Notes: generated from the sequence alone by a model not told the origin. 64,000 nucleotides of DNA from Trichostrongylus colubriformis (GCA_963978905.1 OZ022257.1:36857919-36921918); one strand, 5' to 3'. Numbered from the stretch's first letter, positions 1 to 12,210 are shown. A program made the numbers and translations.

Positions 1-283
1 AAAGTAACGCCAAACCAAGCAGATAGGTGTGCTCCTTCCCCAAAGCAACATTGCACCCGCTTTCGCCGCTGATTATAAGTCAGAAGAACCTGAAGGAAAA
101 GTCACAGCGTCAAATGGCGCCGATATCTAAATTACTGTCTATCGGTGTTTGGACCACTTTCCACATCTAAAGGAATTTTGAGCATAGACACTCTCATCCT
201 AAACTTACGGCTGTGTAGATTATCGACTTTCACCGTGTTTAAAAGACCGCGCTAGGTCTATATCTTCAAAAGATGCGTTGGTC

Positions 284-613
284 CCTTGAAGGCATATTCC
301 GCGATAGTTATATGGGTCGATTTATTCTTAGAGCAGTAGACTCTCGGGTGTCTAGTCGGCTGCACCTTTTTCGCGTCGCCACGGTGCGCTATCATGGCGC
401 TAATTCGATAGAACACGCTGCGACGCCACCCATTTTGCTCAGTTGACCAATAGGGGAGCTCAAGTGGGTGGCGTTGCAGTAGGTTCGATGAGGTGTAGCG
501 CCGTGATAGCGCAGCGTGGCGACGCGAAAAAGGTGCAGCTTGACTAGTTAGCCAGGGATCTACTGTTCCGAGAAGGTGAATTCACCCATCTGATTATCGC
601 GGAATGTTCCTTT
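284..613. mobile_element. Foldback MITE-like inverted repeat
   Basis: The two halves are inverted copies. The outer part around 290-345 (AAGGCATATTCCGCGATA) matches the reverse complement of about 560-613, and the inner GC-rich part at 360-420 matches the reverse complement of 480-545. There is no coding potential. The terminal GGCATATTCC/GGCACATTCC motif recurs at 36.2 kb and 40.0-41.0 kb, so this is one member of an interspersed family. No clear target-site duplication was seen. Confidence 0.6.
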
Positions 614-1159
614 GAAGGCACATTCCAGGTTTACAATGGTGGGATGTCCCGCTCAAGTATGATGCCAAGGGTGTTAAAGAACACAAAAGAGGGGGAAAAA
701 GGAATGAATTTCTTGAGAACCCTAAAAAATGCCTTATTGGCCTTGAAATTGGACGAGATTATCGTATTAAACAGGTGTTTGGACGAGTATTCCAAAACAC
801 GGCCATGTGCCAAGTTTTGTGTTGGGATCGATGCGACCGTTATTCAGCTGTTTTTCCTACATATTCAGCTGTTTCTACTCGGGTAATGTATCCTTCATCC
901 TGCCCGACTCCAGCCTAAACGCTGCGAAGGGTGAAACGGCGGATCACGCCCGCCGGCCACTCCAGAGAGGCCCGACTTCCTGGAGCTGGCAACTCGGAAA
1001 CTCGGCAATTATATGCCCCTATACGTCCATCAAAGAGTGTCCCACACGGCATAGACGGAAAGCTCCACTCTAAGTGCACTGGAGGAAAGGACGACCCGAA
1101 CGGACCTGCAGAGAAAAACAGCCGATACCACAGGAGTGCACCCGCCAAAGACATGCCAA

Positions 1160-2110
1160 AGAGACATGACCAATGCTTGCAAATTTGCACATACAACGCC
1201 GGGATGGTCAACTCGGAAACTAGTCTTGAAACATCCGCACACGCATTACGGAACGTCCGTGTCGACATGATCGCTCCAAGAGACAGTCCCCCTCCACGAC
1301 CACCAGACGATCAGGGAGATCTCATCGTGATGGGTGAGAAATACGACAAGAAGAACGTTGGAGGAATGGGATTCATAGTGCATAGAAGCATCGAACACCT
1401 TGTCGATTCTCAAAGCATCATCTCTCCCGACTTGCCATGCTCAGAATAAGGATCGTCGCGATCACCACGATATCCGTTATCAACGTCGAGGGAAGATGAC
1501 AGCATCACCATGTTCCACAAGGAACTGGTGATTCCGTTCGGCAAAAGAGTGAGGTAGGAACCATTTCTTCAAAGCTGTTCACTGCTGCCCTCCAACATGC
1601 CCTGACAAATCTGTACTGGTCCAACAAAGGCGTCCGTATTGACGTCAAGAAACTCTCCAATCTGCGATTTGCGACGACATCGTGCTGATCAGCAACGACA
1701 CCGCCGAGCTCCAACAGATGCTCGACGAACTTAACGAGGCCGACAAAGCCATAGGACTCGAGGTGAACCGCAGCAAGACCGAAGTGATGTGAAACCAATG
1801 GGCTGACATGAAGCCAGTCCTCGTCGACGACGCAGACCTACCAGACGTGGATCACTACGTCTACCTAGGCCCAGACGTCACGATGACGAATGGGCTAACC
1901 GTTGAGATTGGCAGAAGAAGAAAAGCTGCGTGAGCACCCATGGGGAACATTAGAGAAGCATCCCATTTGATCGACGATCCCAAGATCCGAGCCCATCTTT
2001 TCGACTCCACTGTGCTACCAGCTTTATGCTGTCGCTAAGACATGGAACGAAAACCACTGCAACGATGATCATGAGATGCCAACGCGTCCTGGAATGATGC
2101 CTTCTCGAAA
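1160..2110 (+). pseudogene. RTE-type LINE remnant (endonuclease, RT and C-terminal pieces)
   Basis: Three stretches in order resemble an RTE-clade non-LTR retrotransposon polyprotein. About 1170-1448 gives LQICTYNA...NVGGMGFIVH, the apurinic-like endonuclease start. About 1560-1700 gives an RT core fragment (GVRIDVKKLSNLRFA, then a broken catalytic DD region). About 1800-2100 gives the C-terminal part (YVYLGPDV, HLFDSTVLPALC). Most of the endonuclease and RT is deleted, and stops and frameshifts separate the pieces, so it is dead. A different RTE fragment on the other strand lies at the right end of the window. Confidence 0.8.
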
Positions 2111-5100
2111 TGGACAGAAGAGAACAGTACCTTGATGTACCTTCTATGACAGAGTCTCAGTTGAAATATGAAGATCCACTCGATTCAGTGCTCTTCGATA
2201 TTTTGTTCGCAAATTTTTCGAAGTCCTTTTGTGGTTTTAGTTATATTTTAAAAGCAGTAGCACCTTCTGGACCGTCATACGTGCTTCGCAATTGAGCTTG
2301 CTCGATGGTTTTCGACATTATCAACACATCAGTTTCTGAGAAAATGCATGCCATTTTACTCAATCTCTGGCTGATTCTTTTCCGCAAAATATTCTTTGAA
2401 AGCATTTTAGTACAGAGGGAAGTTATTCCTTATACTCAGCCTTCGTCTAAAAGCACTGCGAACAGAGCTTGTACCAATACTTTCTTTTCCCTAAATAGTT
2501 TGATTACAATACAGTATTGGTTCAACTAATTTAACCGGCAGGGCGTGGTTGCGTTCACAGGCAGCGAGTGCGAGTGGGACGGGGGATGTGCAGAGATGAC
2601 GCATGCAACGAGGGAGGGTGGCATAGGCGGAGACGCAGAGATACGCAGCCACGCCCACCCTGCCGCCGACACCGCAGAGTGGGACCGCGGCCCAAACGTG
2701 CCTGGTTATGCGACCCTTCTACGCAACTTCTTGTGCACCAGGAAGGTACTTTCACAAGTGATATGATGGTATTTGTTTTTACATTCATTTGCCGTTATTA
2801 ATCTAATGGTGGTCATGAAATTGTCAGTGATACAGTGAACCTGGATCAGACGCTAAGCGTGTATATTGTTTCGTAGCTGATTGCTGACTGAATTTGGCAG
2901 ATTCATGTAAGATGTAAATCTTCTAATCGTTGAACTCGGATTAACACATACATTGATGAAAACTTATGAGCAGTTTTGCTGCGAATCGCAGCAACGGCTG
3001 TGCGTTCATACACATGTATATGCTCCAAATTTCAGTCTCGAATAAAAAAAATATAAGGTGCCGCTAACGGTAGGGTTAGAGCGCAGAGAAGGATGAGGCA
3101 GCGCACCAACTGGCCCCACGGATAAACTCACCGGCGCGGGTATGCTGCGTGCTGAATGACGTCACAACCACCGCACCATGTGAGAAGAGTGTTTCCTGTG
3201 CTGCTACAGAGGGTGCCAAAAAATTGATTTTGCCCACGGCTCACATCCGCCAATTACACAAAACATAGAGAAACGAAAGAGATAAAAGTATGAGGGCAAA
3301 ATGCTCTTGAAATGTTTCTCTGAAAGCAGGAACAAGCTGTGACTTCCTATGTTTACCTTCATAATAATATGGAGCCTTTGGTCGGCGCAGTCGGGTTTCA
3401 GGGCACTACCGTATCAAGGCCCACTTAAAACAGTGGAGCCACGTTCCGTGGTAGGTCTTATGTGGGAAGCTGTCGAGGACCTGCCCTTCGGTTCGTGGGA
3501 GTCACAGAGCCCTTGCTGCTGGGACAACGCTGCTGAGATCCGAAGTATCATTTCTGCATCAAACCTGCCTCCGAAGGGGTTTCAGTGGTACGTTCTGGCT
3601 CTTGGAAAGTAAATGCGCTGGGAGCCTGGAAAAACGGAATACATCAGGGCACCTCCCAATATGAATCTCCTCAGGTACCCAGAGTTAACGGACCTTAGCA
3701 AAGTTGTGAACGAGGGTGACGAAATCTCCGATTTTGCCGTGTTGAGGTGACACATCATGTTTACTTGGAATAATCTCGCGATCTTGTTCGTGCAAAGGGC
3801 TGTTACGGAGTTTAATGGTAGTATGAAGTGTGCTCTCGAATTTGGGGATGGAAATACCATGTCAGAATTTGCTGAAGTTCGATTGAAGTAGGGTTGAAAA
3901 TGGAGTAGAAAAACTTTTTCTTTTTTGGCACCCCCTGTACATAATACCATTGCGTTCCAATGAGAGTGCCCTTGTCTCATTGCCACTATAGTAGGGGGGA
4001 GCGCATAATGCCTCGGCAAACTGTTAAGGTGACAGCGTGGTTCTGTCTAGGCCTTTCCCTGAGCCTTAGATGATGGAAAAACTCTTACCCCACCTTGCCC
4101 TCTTATAAAAAGGCTTAGGTTCTAATCAAGTTATTGTTTAACAGTTCGAATTACTTGAATGGTATCTTATTGCCTCACGAAAGTATCTTCCACCAACCCT
4201 GCCCACACCCATCCATTAACGAGAAGTCAGATTATCACCAGCAACAATTGCCTCAAAAACCTCGAGTCTTCGATAACTCCAACTTTCATCGTGTTTGAAG
4301 GACCGCGCTAGTGGACGCGTTGCGTCCGTAAAACAGGATTACGGTGGAGACAATTTTACGGCCTGCGGAATGCGTCTTGTGATGAGGATTCCACGAGGGC
4401 TGGACCCTGCGCAAGAGTATTTCGAATTGTGAAACCGAGCACCAAGATGTTTGATCACTCTTTATGTATAAGAACCGGTTTCATAACTTGTATGGAACTG
4501 CAACTAATTTTTGGAAAATTTAGTTTACTCATTTCCTCTATCTTTTATGACCCAGTAATCCAAAAAAGGATCCAACATATCAATTCGAGGCGGAGAATAA
4601 AGGAGCCCCGACGGGCTAGCATCCACATCCACTCCCTCTACGTGAAAGAAACTGCAAATCGCTTCACGTATTCCATTGCAAAGGAGTCCCAGAAATCACT
4701 GTCATAGTAACTAGCGCTGCGCAGTGAAAGGGGAGTCAGTCATGCTTCTGTGTTGGATAGAGTTATTTACTAAACTTTATCCTAAAGATCATGAAACAGG
4801 AAGAATATGTCAAGGAGGTATACGAGAGAAACCACGATTTATACAGACATATGAAACCATACAAGGAAGCAATACATGACGAGAACAAATCACCATCGGC
4901 TCCTGTAACTGAGCGCATCGCCCTGAAGAGTGACGGGAGAGATGGAAAACGAGCGTCCTCGGGACGCCTCAGAAACCGACACCTCGAAGCAGCTTGACGG
5001 CGCTCCTCCTTATGAACGCATGTAGATGAGTCATCATAAAGACATGCGACCCGGCGCTGAAAGATTGCGCCGTGCCCGCTCACAGCTCCCTCCATTATCC

Positions 5101-5149
5101 AAAGTCCGTCCCGGACTTTCAAAGAAAAAAAGGGAGAAAAAAGGAAGGG
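2111..5149. other. No recognisable gene
   Basis: Only short unsupported ORFs were found. A GC-rich block at 2540-2720 and another at 3055-3180 look repeat-like. A sequence near 4270-4315 (CATCGTGTTTGAAGGACCGC) resembles 225-255, so a dispersed repeat is present. Nothing else could be assigned. Confidence 0.5.
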
Positions 5150-8100
5150 GCTCACCGAGTTTAAGGTTGGGGAAGCCGCAATAGCGGGGTAGATCCGAAG
5201 CGGGGACTATGGCATTGATAGATTGCGCCCACTGTATACGCGTCCCCAAGATTGCATTTTCCTGAGGTTATGTGCGTAGCCAAACACAAATTGGACGTGT
5301 CGGCAGCGCGTGACGGCGACGTGACCGATAGTCGTCCAGGAAATCGGAGGTATCTGGAGACATTTCGGTTTTAATGGATAACAAAAACACTACCCCCTTT
5401 TCGCGGCCCTGGACTGAGTCGACTGTCGTCACCTCAACTCCAAGGGTGTCCAGATGCGCCGCCATCAGCCGGTGTTGCTCCTTGTAGAAAGTTTTGACGC
5501 ACATGCTGGTCCGCGGAAGGCCCTTGTTGAGCAGGTGCTCTATAAAAGTGTCGCCAACTCGGCCTCGCACGAATTATAGTGGGACCGATTTGCGGCGCGC
5601 ACCGATTCGTCGAATAAATCGACGAAAAGGAACGGTATGCCCGCCGTGGAGTAATCCGTGATGTTGAGTAATAAGCGGCGCGCTTCCGGGCGCGTCCCGC
5701 TCAAAGCGCCCCATTGTAGGCGAGCTGGTTGGGTAGCTGGATGAGGGAAGGGTGAAGCGTCACCACCTGAAAGTGGTGACGAGTGGGGCGACCGGAATAG
5801 CGGGTGCGCGAAGGAGAAGGGTCATCACGCCCCGAGCGCCGTGTAAAACCGGGTTAGAGTCTGGGGGGAGGGGGCACTTGGAGTGTGGCAACTGATGTAC
5901 CTCCCCAATATAGTCGTGACGGGCGCCCTGTAACCGGACCGATGGCCAACAGAGCCGGCTCAAGGATTTGGGACGCATCGTCCCCTATGATTACCCGAAA
6001 AGATGGAATATATGGTTTGAAGATGCCATCGGTCGCCGTTGAGTTGAGTAGCGATGAGGTTGTCACGCACAGCACTGAGGGTCGACGTGAGCGGAAAAGG
6101 ATGCGAACCATCCTTTTGAGCGTGAGCGAAACGGATTGTTCCGCTACCTCATATTCGGCCTTGTCGTCGAACATCGGGCACCATTTGGGAATGCTCGAGG
6201 TAGTCCTCGGGAAGCTGGCGGCACGACTTGAACCGTGCACAAACCTCCTGGTCAGCCTCATCCAATTCATCGCCCAACACGTCGCCAAGGGTCTTGAGGA
6301 CCTTATTGAAGTCGATGGCCATGTGGGTCAGATTGCCGGCCGCCGCTGTGTCGGAGATATGCCGCACTACTTGCAGCTGAGGGAAATCATCCGGCGAGAT
6401 GAGGGTCTCGGTGAAATGCGCCACAGCAGCATTTGTCGCCGTCGTGACTATAACAGTGGAATTCGGCTCGACCGAGGAGAGTGCTGCAATAAGGGCCCCG
6501 GCAAGTGTTTTTCCGGTGCCGAAGGCGGCCTGAACGTCTACAACTTTGAGGCGGATCAAACGGCTGGCGCCAGGGATCCATAGGACGGCCTGGCGACCGG
6601 CGGACCACCCCGCTTCCAAAGTCATATCCGACAGGATAACTCGCAAGCGCATAGGGAACCATTCCGGTGTGACGACCGTAGCCTCACCTCGGTGCAATCG
6701 CCGATCATCGTCTGCGGAATTGACGGCCTAGCGCAGAACAAACGACGTTGCAGATCTTACCAAGCCGTTTCCTGGCGAGGTCTTTATCTGTCTGGTAGCT
6801 GGTAAGTTATTGAGGCGGTCTGTGGGCCAGTCCCGCTCCTCCTGCGAGATGCGATTCACGGAGAGGGGCAAAATGCCCTCATCGGGGTGCATTGGGAAAA
6901 AACAGCGACGATGTTGGCCAGATGGTCCCTCGTCCAAAGGAAACGGGAGGTCCCGAGAAGCGCATTGCCGGCGAGGCGTTTGCGCGCGAACACACAGACA
7001 CGTCCTCGTATAGGACGAGCTGGTCCATCGGAAAGGTGCAGAGAAAAGGGGTGATGATGACGGCTTTGGGGCAGCCTTCAAAAGCAGCCCGAGATGAGAT
7101 AACGCGGCCACGACGGGCACCCAAGGAAAGGATGATACCGTAGATGGGCTCGTCGCGTTTAGTGGGTGTCGCGAAAGCGAAGTGCGATGCCTTGAAAAAA
7201 TACACAGAGGAGATGTCGAAAGCCGTCGTGCGGGGTATGCGCGATTGAGCGCTTTGAGCGCTTGCCGCGTGGGCTTACAAGATCTCAAGGCCATGCTGAT
7301 CGAGGGTGATGCAATGGAGATCGCGTCGGTCAGGCCCGATAGCAAAGAATTCCTTTACTTCAAAAATGACGCCAGTGCCTCACCCGGTCGACACGATATG
7401 ATACAAAACGGAAGGATACCGTTCCACTCAGTGGGAGCGGTGGCGTACGGATGCTCTGTAGCTGACGTCAGTGGATGATCCGCAACGTCAACGTTGTCGC
7501 AGGTACCTGCGAGAAGATCGTTGATAACCTGCAATGATCGCTCACAAAACGCGAGCGAGTCGTCCAGATGGGGGACCTCAGTGAAAGGGATCTCAATGGG
7601 AGGGCGATCCTACCGTAGTGTTACCTGCGGAAAAAGAGATTTATTAAAACGAATGGAGAGATAGCCCGTGTCGGGTGAATGACGAAAAACGTAGATGCTC
7701 AACGTGGTGACCACCGTGGAGAGTTGTTCCAGTAGCATACGAATGGCGCGAATTAATAAAGCGCGTCCAAGGGTGGCGCTGGGCCAGATAATTGGTGTAA
7801 GCCAGGAGGTCTGCCGGCGCAATTGGCTGATATTTACCGTGGCAGCGAATAAGGAGAAAGCGGCCGCGGACGTTTGGCGCCTCGTACGCCTGCTAGAGAA
7901 CCGCGACGTGTGTTGCCGCGTACTGAACCTGTTCCTGAAATGGAGGCCGATCCGACCAGAGGTTGTGTTGCAGTACCTCGCGTAGTGGGGCGCGCCACAG
8001 AGGCTCGACGTGTTGTTGGACCGCAAATGGCGCGGAGGGAGGTTGGTCAGCAAGCTCCTGCTGGGAGACGCTGAGCTGCTCCATGGACGTGGTTATGAGG

Positions 8101-8442
8101 GACAACGGCTGTAGGTCGTAGTGCGATGGGAGCGCCTCAACGCTGGTGGCGACGACATCAGTGGTTGCAGAGAGCCGCGGGCGCGAGAGGAGACGCTGCT
8201 AGTACGTGGGCGCTTCGAGTTGGACGGGGGTGGCACTTTACTACAATAGGGGCCCTTGCGTATGGGTCCACAGCCAAAATGGCAGGAGAACCCGGCGCAG
8301 CCGAGGTGTCCATGGCTTCCACAGAGAGCTCGGCGGGGCCACCCACAGGGGCTTGGGCCATTGGGGTATCAGCTGAAGAAGCGTTAACTGAGGAAGGAGT
8401 CGAGGACGAATTTTCCTCTTTAATTCCGATGACCTGTGGCAT
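5150..8442 (-). pseudogene. UPF1/NAM7-like SF1 helicase, decayed (left copy)
   Basis: Read leftward from ATG 8442 (MPQVIGIKEENSSS), the gene starts with a Ser/Pro/Ala-rich low-complexity N-terminus, followed by an unrecognised middle part. A helicase core follows: Walker A (AFGTGKT) at 6506-6525; a Walker-B-like IIGDDASQ near 5967-5997, where a DEAS-type box is usual; GEVHQLPH near 5880-5915, matching the GDxxQLPP motif; and a C-terminal SF1 part (VTTVDSVQGREKGVV) at 5390-5440. At least five frame changes or stops separate the pieces. A few could be introns (for example a GT..AG segment within about 7182-7280), but several break conserved blocks. The GC-rich composition contrasts sharply with the AT-rich retroelement that begins at about 8553. 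The family is superfamily 1B RNA/DNA helicase; whether this was a host gene or transposon cargo is not visible here. Confidence 0.7.
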
Positions 8443-8559
8443 CGCGACGTTCAACCGAATGATCCGAAATGGAAGAATGCCTGTGTGTACCTTCCGGTGA
8501 GACGGAGCGCTCCGGTGACGGTGAAGGACGGTCCATCGAGCATCAAAAACATTTTCAGC

Positions 8560-10275
8560 AAAATACATCAAAAATAACAGGAGACTTGAATATAATACAG
8601 GAAAACAACTTCAGGAATTTATTACAAAAAGGTGCAAAATTCAGAATTGACCAAGGGATAAAAAGAGATATCTTCAAAAAGATATTCGATAATCTAATTA
8701 GCAATAGCATTGCCTTTTGTATCAAAAATTATAAGATAAAAGAACCAAAAATCAGTGCAATTAGACAACTCTTCTATTCCATTTACCATAAAAAATAAAA
8801 CCACTTTTATTATACAACAATATTAAAGGTTCACGAGAAGTACTACCCCGTGATTTTATTAACTGCTACCATAATAACTATGTATTCTGTCCATTAGATA
8901 AAGCAAGCAACAATTATAGCATAATTTGCAAAAAGTTTTATCTGATTACAATTATGAAGGAAATGGGCATAACTTATAATAATGTATTATGTAATTTTGT
9001 ATACGAAGATACAGATAATACTTATGAAGGTACACCTAATAGCAATAAAGCTTCATTGATTCTCAAACATAAGATCTTTTGCATTCGTAATAAAAATTAA
9101 CTTTAATGCTAATTCCAACTTACCAATTATATACGCTATACCAAAATTACATAAAAATCCTTTCAAGTTTAGATTTATCAGTGGAGCTCACAATAGCAGT
9201 GTAAAGGGTATAGTTTTAGAACTACACACTATATTCACACATATTAAATCACATTTTGTCAATTACTGTAAAGTTGTGCAAGAACGTAATAAAACTATAA
9301 AAACATATTGGTCATTTAGCAACATAAACATTGGTACAGAACTTACAAATATTTCTCATGAGAATTTGAAGTTATACACAGCTGATTTCACTGACATGTT
9401 TACTAATGGAACACAACATCATTTTAAACAATATTAAAGAAATTTTAATTCTGTGTTTCAAGAACGCCAGTAAAAAATATGAAGCAACAAACGGATATCA
9501 TGTCTTTTACAGTAACTGTGAAAATATTAAGGATAACTATAGATACTACCATATTAGTGACCTAATATACTTCACGGAATTTCTTTTAAAAAACAGTTAC
9601 TGTATCTTTAGTGAACATATATACAAACAAAATAAAGGAGTACCACAAGGAGGTAATTTTAGCCCACTATTAGCTGATCTCACCCTATCCTACATGGAGT
9701 ACAGTTATGCTAGACTTACTAAATTCGATGAAGCAAAGCTCTTTATACCTTACAGATACATGGATGACCTGTTGGTAATTCATAATCAAAACGAGTCTGA
9801 CATAGACACCCGGTTAGTTGAAGTATATCATAACAGGTTAGAACTTAAAAAGACAAATAACACGGATTTTCATAGTAATTATCTGGACATGACTATCTAT
9901 ATAGAAGATAATAGAATCTATACTGAATTATACAATAAAACGGACGACTTCAATTTCAAACTTCTAAGGTTCCCCCATAGTAATTCTAACATTTCTAAGT
10001 CAATCAAGGGAGCTGTTATATACACTGAAACCCTTAGAATTGCCAATACTTGTACTAAATTTGATGTCTTCCTAAAGAAGCTTAAAGAAATGATCAACAC
10101 TCTTATTGGAAATGAATATGAAAATAGTTTCATTGTTACAAATATACTTAAATGTTTATATAAAAATAAGTTCATTTCCTATAAATATTGGGTTGATAGT
10201 AGCTATAAAAAATTGAGTGATTTAGTCAATAGCGTCCTTAGTGGGTACATCTTAAGTATTCACAAGTTTACATAG
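8560..10275 (+). pseudogene. PLE reverse transcriptase pseudogene
   Basis: The reading frame aligns with the intact PLE protein but shifts after about 8797 and again before 9110. At 9402-9406 it lacks two bases just after the motif A segment (TADFTDMFTN). From 9406 a clean 289-codon frame holds RT motif B (KGVPQGGNFSPLLAD), motif C (YRYMDDLL) and motif D (YLDMTIYI), and ends at a proper stop at 10275. The same two-base loss occurs in all three truncated copies of the window, which otherwise keep this 289-codon frame open. Confidence 0.85.
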
Positions 10276-10545
10276 CAGCCTTGTCTGTATGCTCAGATAC
10301 ATTTTTCAACAAAGTTGCTCCAATTACCACGTTGTGTCTCCATGACCCTTACCCGCTAAATACGGTGCTTTAATTTAACTGCGCTGAGTATTATATGTGT
10401 TTGTATTAATGCGTTATCTTTCCCAAGTCCCTTATTCATACATCTCATAATACTACCCTTTTACAAACATGGACTCAAACTGTTTTTTTCTTTCCCATTT
10501 TACTTTGGTATGTTCCTTATTTACACTTACTTATCATAACTCTCC

Positions 10546-10632
10546 TATTTCGTCAACCCTCTTCTCACTGAAGAGCCTCAAGGGTTGACGAAATACAGTG
10601 GTTCGTCTGAGATTGAGGCGAAACGAACCACT
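10546..10632 (+). ncRNA. Permuted hammerhead-like ribozyme motif, PLE 3' end (left)
   Basis: The 14-bp stem A (10546-10559 with 10582-10595) closes a loop holding UCUCA (10563-10567), CUGAAGA (10568-10574) and GCCUCAA (10575-10581). A 9-bp stem III (10597-10605 with 10624-10632) closes a loop holding UC (10606-10607), UGAGA (10608-10612), UUGAGGC (10613-10619) and GAAA (10620-10623). UCUCA pairs with UGAGA (stem I) and GCCUCAA with UUGAGGC (stem II). All three hammerhead core strands are present, with predicted cleavage after C10607. The strand order differs from any canonical hammerhead type. Catalysis is inferred, not shown. Confidence 0.6.
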
Positions 10633-11201
10633 CTTCTAATGTAGAAGATCCAGAATTTACGGATACTGATCTTCTCCTTCTTATTATACCACACTGGTTT
10701 CATTGATCTTCGAGGGTAACCCGTTGACAATGAAATACCAGTTCCTTCTATCGGGTCTTGTATCTTTTTACCTTCTACTATTCTTTGAGGCGATTGCCTT
10801 TCTGTCACCGGTGGTGAAATCTTGGGACCGGTGATCCATAATGACTCGACCGACGTTCTCTTGTTTTTAATACTCAGCCAAATTCCTATTAAATATGCTA
10901 CATTTTCCTTTCATTTATTCCGTACTTTTATTCAACTAAACATCGACTCAACAAACATTAGCATTAACAACATACTTAAACATATGCCTATTTCAAAACA
11001 TTGCAAACCTAATAACATTTTATTCCTACCTAGTTCATAATAACACATCTTAATTCTCTACATCGTCATGTCCATATCGTTATCACAACGCGGTAACTTG
11101 GACGTGATTCTCCTACATCTTTTACATTCTTCTCGTATACCCCTCTTTTTCGTTTCGGATTTCTCTCCTTAAATTAATTTTTAGTTCATGTATACTTATG
11201 T

Positions 11202-12210
11202 CTATTTCTCTATAGCTACCTCATTACTAGAGTGGCACTTCTCGTTATGTTCCAGTCCTCGTAGGGTGCTTGAATTCATAAATTCATCCAGGTTGAAGCT
11301 TCTCCATTTTAATCTCCCTGACTGTATATTAATTACATCCCAACTATCGATCCTTAATTTGCTTATTTTATACCTCCATAGCCTTTAACTCAGTTGCTGT
11401 CATTAATTTCTGTATTGGAGTGCCATGCCATTCCTTCAGAGACCACCCCAATGCAACAGCTAATTCGGTTGATTTGAATCTCTAAAATTCTTTTAAACAT
11501 ATTAATTCATTTTTGCCAGTATCAAGCTACTGATGATTACGTACTTCTGTATCGCCTCTATCGTTCTTCAAAGTAATGTAAGCGTTTCGAACGCTCATTT
11601 CGGGCGTATTAATCTTTCTTCCTTTACAGTGCTCTCTTATCATTCTACGCAAGAATAAAGTAAAATAGTGACATTTATCAGAGCATCGTCTAATCCAAAC
11701 ACCACCATATTTACCTCAAATTCTCCAAATCACTGACTTGTATTGTTTGACATCGAATTACTCTTATTTTTGTGTTATTTTGTTTATTGTAATCTAACAG
11801 ATTGTGCTTCCCCCTCTCCAGAAAATGTTCCCAGAATGAATTGGACATTTCAGCCTGAATTAATACAATTTAGTCACTTCTAAACATTATGGTTATGCAA
11901 TTTACCTTTATAGTAATTCCATCGTCATTCGTTCCAGCGGTCTTACCCCAACTTAAAGGGTTCGCATCACTTGTTACATCATATCTTAATTCAAAACACT
12001 CCTTTTCTTAAGTTAGAATTACAATCTACTCAATACTTACTTCACTATTTTTTCCAGAAAACCTTTCAATATTTCCCGCACTGACAATTTTTCATGATTA
12101 GGTATATTAATTATCCTTATTGTTTTTGACATGACTTGTCTGTTTATAGTTTCTTGTTGATTCAAACCCCTTTTGTGCTGGTCGGTGTTCGCATAATGAA
12201 AACCTGGCAC
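11202..12210 (-). CDS. Gene X, left copy: spliced gene of unknown family
   Basis: I do not recognise the family. Six exons read leftward join in frame: 12041-12210, 11906-11984, 11715-11854, 11545-11644, 11374-11481 and 11202-11321 (stop TAG). All introns are short with GT..AG ends. Recognisable blocks are QVMSKTIRIINIPN (exon 1), YDVTSDANPLSWGKTAG (exon 2), SNSFWEHFLERGKHNL (exon 3) and STELAVALGWSLKEWHG (exon 5). Exons 1, 2, 3 and 5 have exactly the same length and phase (170, 79, 140, 108 nt) as the second copy at 23537-24667, while the proteins are only moderately similar. That pattern indicates a real protein under selection. The 5' end is not defined; exon 1 is entered in phase 0 from an upstream exon, and the tandem array at 12360-15560 lies on that side. 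No signal peptide or membrane segment is visible. Confidence 0.65.

Larger units (their letters stand above)
8553..10685 (+). mobile_element. 5'-truncated Naiad-like PLE copy (left)
   Basis: An AT-rich retroelement segment starts inside the PLE ORF, at about the TGDLNIIQENNFR position, equivalent to residue ~439 of the intact copy. It runs through the RT and 3' region to 10685, where similarity to the 29045-30399 copy stops. It is joined directly to the GC-rich helicase 5' end. 5' truncation is what target-primed reverse transcription produces. The RT reading frame is broken before motif B (see the coding entry). Confidence 0.85.
6072..11436 (+). repeat. Left arm of 5365-bp inverted repeat
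   Basis: This block matches the reverse complement of 17735-23099 over its full length with no net indel; positions in the two arms sum to 29171. I noted seven mismatches (for example near 7361, 8771, 8776, 10829, 11066, 11119 and 11316), so identity is above 99.8% by eye. It contains most of the helicase, a truncated PLE copy with its 3' ribozyme-like motif, and the last exons of gene X. Outside the arm, both the helicase and gene X continue uninterrupted, so this side is probably the donor. Confidence 0.95.

Noticed and set aside
5885..6583. 232-codon plus-strand ORF
   Set aside because: It is antisense to the helicase core with Walker A and QLP motifs, so it is a shadow frame.
10546..10632. 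Canonical type I, II or III hammerhead, or HDV/twister fold
   Set aside because: The strands are in the wrong cyclic order for any canonical hammerhead, and conserved HDV or twister core bases are not present; only the permuted arrangement uses all pairings.
10578..10808. 76-codon minus-strand ORF as a gene X terminal exon
   Set aside because: It overlaps the ribozyme-like motif and PLE 3' end, and gene X already ends at a stop at 11202; no splice support.
11188..11388. 66-codon plus-strand ORF and its inverted twin at 17783-17983
   Set aside because: It is antisense to the last exons of gene X, whose splice-consistent frame is better supported.
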